DNA of 6,565 bases from Acholeplasmataceae bacterium (GTDB lineage: Bacteria; Bacillota; Negativicutes; Acidaminococcales; Acidaminococcaceae), in contig JAAYAE010000236.1 in assembly GCA_012719555.1 (NCBI GenBank), positions 1-6,565 of the forward strand, read 5' to 3'. A program made the position numbers and the translations under genes. The notes beneath the pieces were generated by a model. The model did no database searches, was not told where the DNA came from, and was given only the letters and a program-made list of their open reading frames with translations. Shown here piece by piece: positions 5,591 through 6,565 of this stretch (positions are counted from its first letter, which is position 1; each line of letters begins with the position of its first letter).

Positions 5591-6246
5591 TATTCTTCCA
5601 CCTCTCTAACAAATTTAGCACCCATAGCAAAAGCTTTTAAACAATCATTGGGAAATTCTGTCTGTCTTCTTTGTTCTTTTTGCGGAACATTGAATTTAGG
5701 TGCCACATATTTAGAATAATCATCAAACTGATAGGTATCAGTAACAAATAGTGATTCTGCAAAACCAAATATGCTCTTCATAAATCTTTCATTAACCTTA
5801 AAATGTTGCTCATATCCCAATTCTTCAACTTTATCTTCAGCTGAGTTCATTGTATATATAAAGCCTGTGGGTATTTTTCTAGGGAAAAGCGTGGAGTATT
5901 TTTCATCATAGACTAAATAAGGATACAACAACCGTTCCATGAATGACCTCATTGCACCTGTAACAGCTCCAAAATAAATTGGTGAACCAAGAAGCAGGGC
6001 ATCTGCTTGCTTGATACTCTCTAAGACAGATGTTAAACCATCCTTACATATACACTGGCCATAGCTTTTTCCGTCCTTTAGTTTACAAGCGAAACAGCTT
6101 ATACACCCTTTGTAGTTAAGATCATAAAGATTAATAAGCTCGGTTTCTGCGCCTTGCGCAGCAGCTCCTTCCAGTGCTTTGTTGAGTAAAATTGCCGTAT
6201 TCCCGTTTTTCCTCGGACTGCCATTAATAGCAATAATCTTTTTCAT
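5590..6246 (-). CDS. Flavodoxin-fold NAD(P)H/FMN-dependent reductase
   Basis: A 218-residue protein of the FMN_red / iron-sulfur flavoprotein superfamily. GSPRKNGNT (9-17) is the FMN-phosphate loop and GSPIYFGAVTGAMRSFMERL (87-106) the second flavin-contact block. Between them lies a cysteine cluster, C48-x2-C51-x2-C54, then C65-x-C67. This resembles the compact motif of archaeal Isf proteins, which bind [4Fe-4S], but the gap to the fourth cysteine is 10 residues, longer than the 4-7 usual there, so cluster binding is uncertain. The start is ATG 6246, with an excellent AAGGAGG (6258-6252) 5 nt upstream. The frame stays open to 6381, but that extension covers the ribosome site, the intergenic control region and the divergent gene's start, so I exclude it. 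The gene is first in an operon with the nitroreductase and lies divergent from an HxlR regulator. Substrate unknown. Confidence 0.9.
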   Translation of the reverse strand: MKKIIAINGSPRKNGNTAILLNKALEGAAAQGAETELINLYDLNYKGCISCFACKLKDGKSYGQCICKDGLTSVLESIKQADALLLGSPIYFGAVTGAMRSFMERLLYPYLVYDEKYSTLFPRKIPTGFIYTMNSAEDKVEELGYEQHFKVNERFMKSIFGFAESLFVTDTYQFDDYSKYVAPKFNVPQKEQRRQTEFPNDCLKAFAMGAKFVREVEE

Positions 6247-6288
6247 GAGAACCTCCTTACATTTTTTTACATATTGTATTTTACTGTT

Positions 6289-6330
6289 AAAGTGTATATC
6301 ATAATATATATAAATGAAAGTATGCACTTT
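6289..6330. promoter_or_regulatory. Divergent control region with inverted repeat
   Basis: AAAGTGTATA (6289-6298) and TATGCACTTT (6321-6330) form an inverted repeat, 9 of 10 matching, around a 22-bp AT-rich centre; arm centres are 32 bp apart, about three helical turns. The centre holds -10-like hexamers on both strands: TATGAT (6303-6298, minus, toward the flavoprotein) and CATAAT (6300-6305, plus, toward hxlR). Neither has a good -35. A regulator bound here could cover both promoters. The site is inferred from position and symmetry only. Confidence 0.45.
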
Positions 6331-6361
6331 TATGGTAGATACTATATAAAAGGAGAGTAAA

Positions 6362-6565
6362 ATGAATAAATGGGAACCCAATACCTGTACCTGTTCCGTA
6401 ACTTACACGCTTTCTGTTGTAGGTGGTAAATGGAAATGGCTTATGCTCTTTAAATTGTTCAAACATGGCGTACTGCGCTACGGCGAATTAAAAAATACTA
6501 TGCCGGCAATTACACACAAAATGCTGAGCCAACAACTAAAAGAATTGGAAGCAGCAGAATTAATA
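6362..6565 (+). CDS. HxlR-family transcriptional regulator (5' part)
   Basis: The first 68 codons of a winged-helix HxlR/DUF24 regulator; the gene continues beyond the window. Alignment by eye to the family signature is clear: C11-SVTYTLSVVGGKWK (to 25), then LRYGELKNTMPAITHKML (38-55) and the recognition-helix region SQQLKELEAAELI (56-68). C11 aligns with the family's conserved N-terminal cysteine, the redox sensor in Bacillus YodB, CatR and HypR. A second cysteine, C9, makes a CxC pair. The start is ATG 6362, with AGGAG (6351-6355) 6 nt upstream. The gene is divergent from the flavoprotein-nitroreductase operon across 115 bp. This is the usual layout for HxlR regulators that control a neighbouring reductase in response to electrophiles, quinones or disulfide stress. 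Regulation of those neighbours, and of itself, is an inference. Confidence 0.9.
   Translation, partial: MNKWEPNTCTCSVTYTLSVVGGKWKWLMLFKLFKHGVLRYGELKNTMPAITHKMLSQQLKELEAAELI

Noticed and set aside
4969..5609. Plus-strand frames opposite the nitroreductase (4969-5172, 5418-5609)
   Set aside because: They are antisense to the ferredoxin and FMN motifs, which explain the sequence fully.
6247..6381. 45-residue N-terminal extension of the flavoprotein reading frame
   Set aside because: It would place the AAGGAGG site and the divergent promoter region inside the gene and overlap the hxlR start. The protein family begins at MKKIIAINGSPRK.
1..6565. CRISPR arrays, insertion sequences, tRNA/rRNA genes, phage or defence genes
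   Set aside because: I looked for regular repeats, transposase motifs, CCA/T-loop patterns and terminal inverted repeats and saw none that hold up.

Overview
This window comes from a bacterial chromosome. It is AT-rich and gene-dense, has strong AGGAGG-type ribosome binding sites, and uses GTG/TTG starts sparingly. The gene order tsaE-tsaB-rimI-tsaD, an ATP-type PEP carboxykinase, and a ferredoxin-nitroreductase fusion beside an HxlR regulator together point to an anaerobic Bacillota. A Negativicutes or clostridial lineage is my best guess; it is an inference from style and not proven here.

Layout, right to left, because nearly everything is on the minus strand. (1) 6362-6565 (+): the first 68 codons of an HxlR-family regulator, running off the window. 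(2) 6247-6361: a divergent control region with an inverted repeat around AT-rich -10-like hexamers. (3) 6246-4778 (-): a two-gene operon of an FMN-dependent, cysteine-rich flavodoxin-fold reductase and a 2x[4Fe-4S] ferredoxin-nitroreductase, fused by a TAATG overlap. (4) 4723-4370: a 408-base intergenic region holding a stem-loop, a near-consensus sigma-A promoter, a ~90-nt terminator-bounded unit (candidate small RNA or attenuator, with an 18-codon ORF), and then the likely pckA promoter. (5) 4369-2801 (-): pckA, followed by a clear terminator at 2754-2790. (6) 2640-7 (-): the promoter and the tsaE-tsaB-rimI-tsaD operon, tightly packed with overlapping ends.

The tsa operon makes the threonylcarbamoyl-adenosine (t6A37) modification of ANN-decoding tRNAs. 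TsaD transfers the threonylcarbamoyl group; TsaB and TsaE are its partner and its ATPase. RimI is the GNAT acetyltransferase that travels with them. TsaC/Sua5, which makes the activated intermediate, is not in this window. PckA interconverts oxaloacetate and PEP. The flavoprotein-nitroreductase pair is probably a redox or electrophile-response module under the divergent HxlR protein.

Most of the window is ordinary housekeeping sequence. The points worth a second look are: the ~90-nt unit upstream of pckA; a His-to-Asn change at an expected metal ligand of TsaD; a tsaE start with no Shine-Dalgarno that lies about where transcription should begin; and the divergent HxlR control region.
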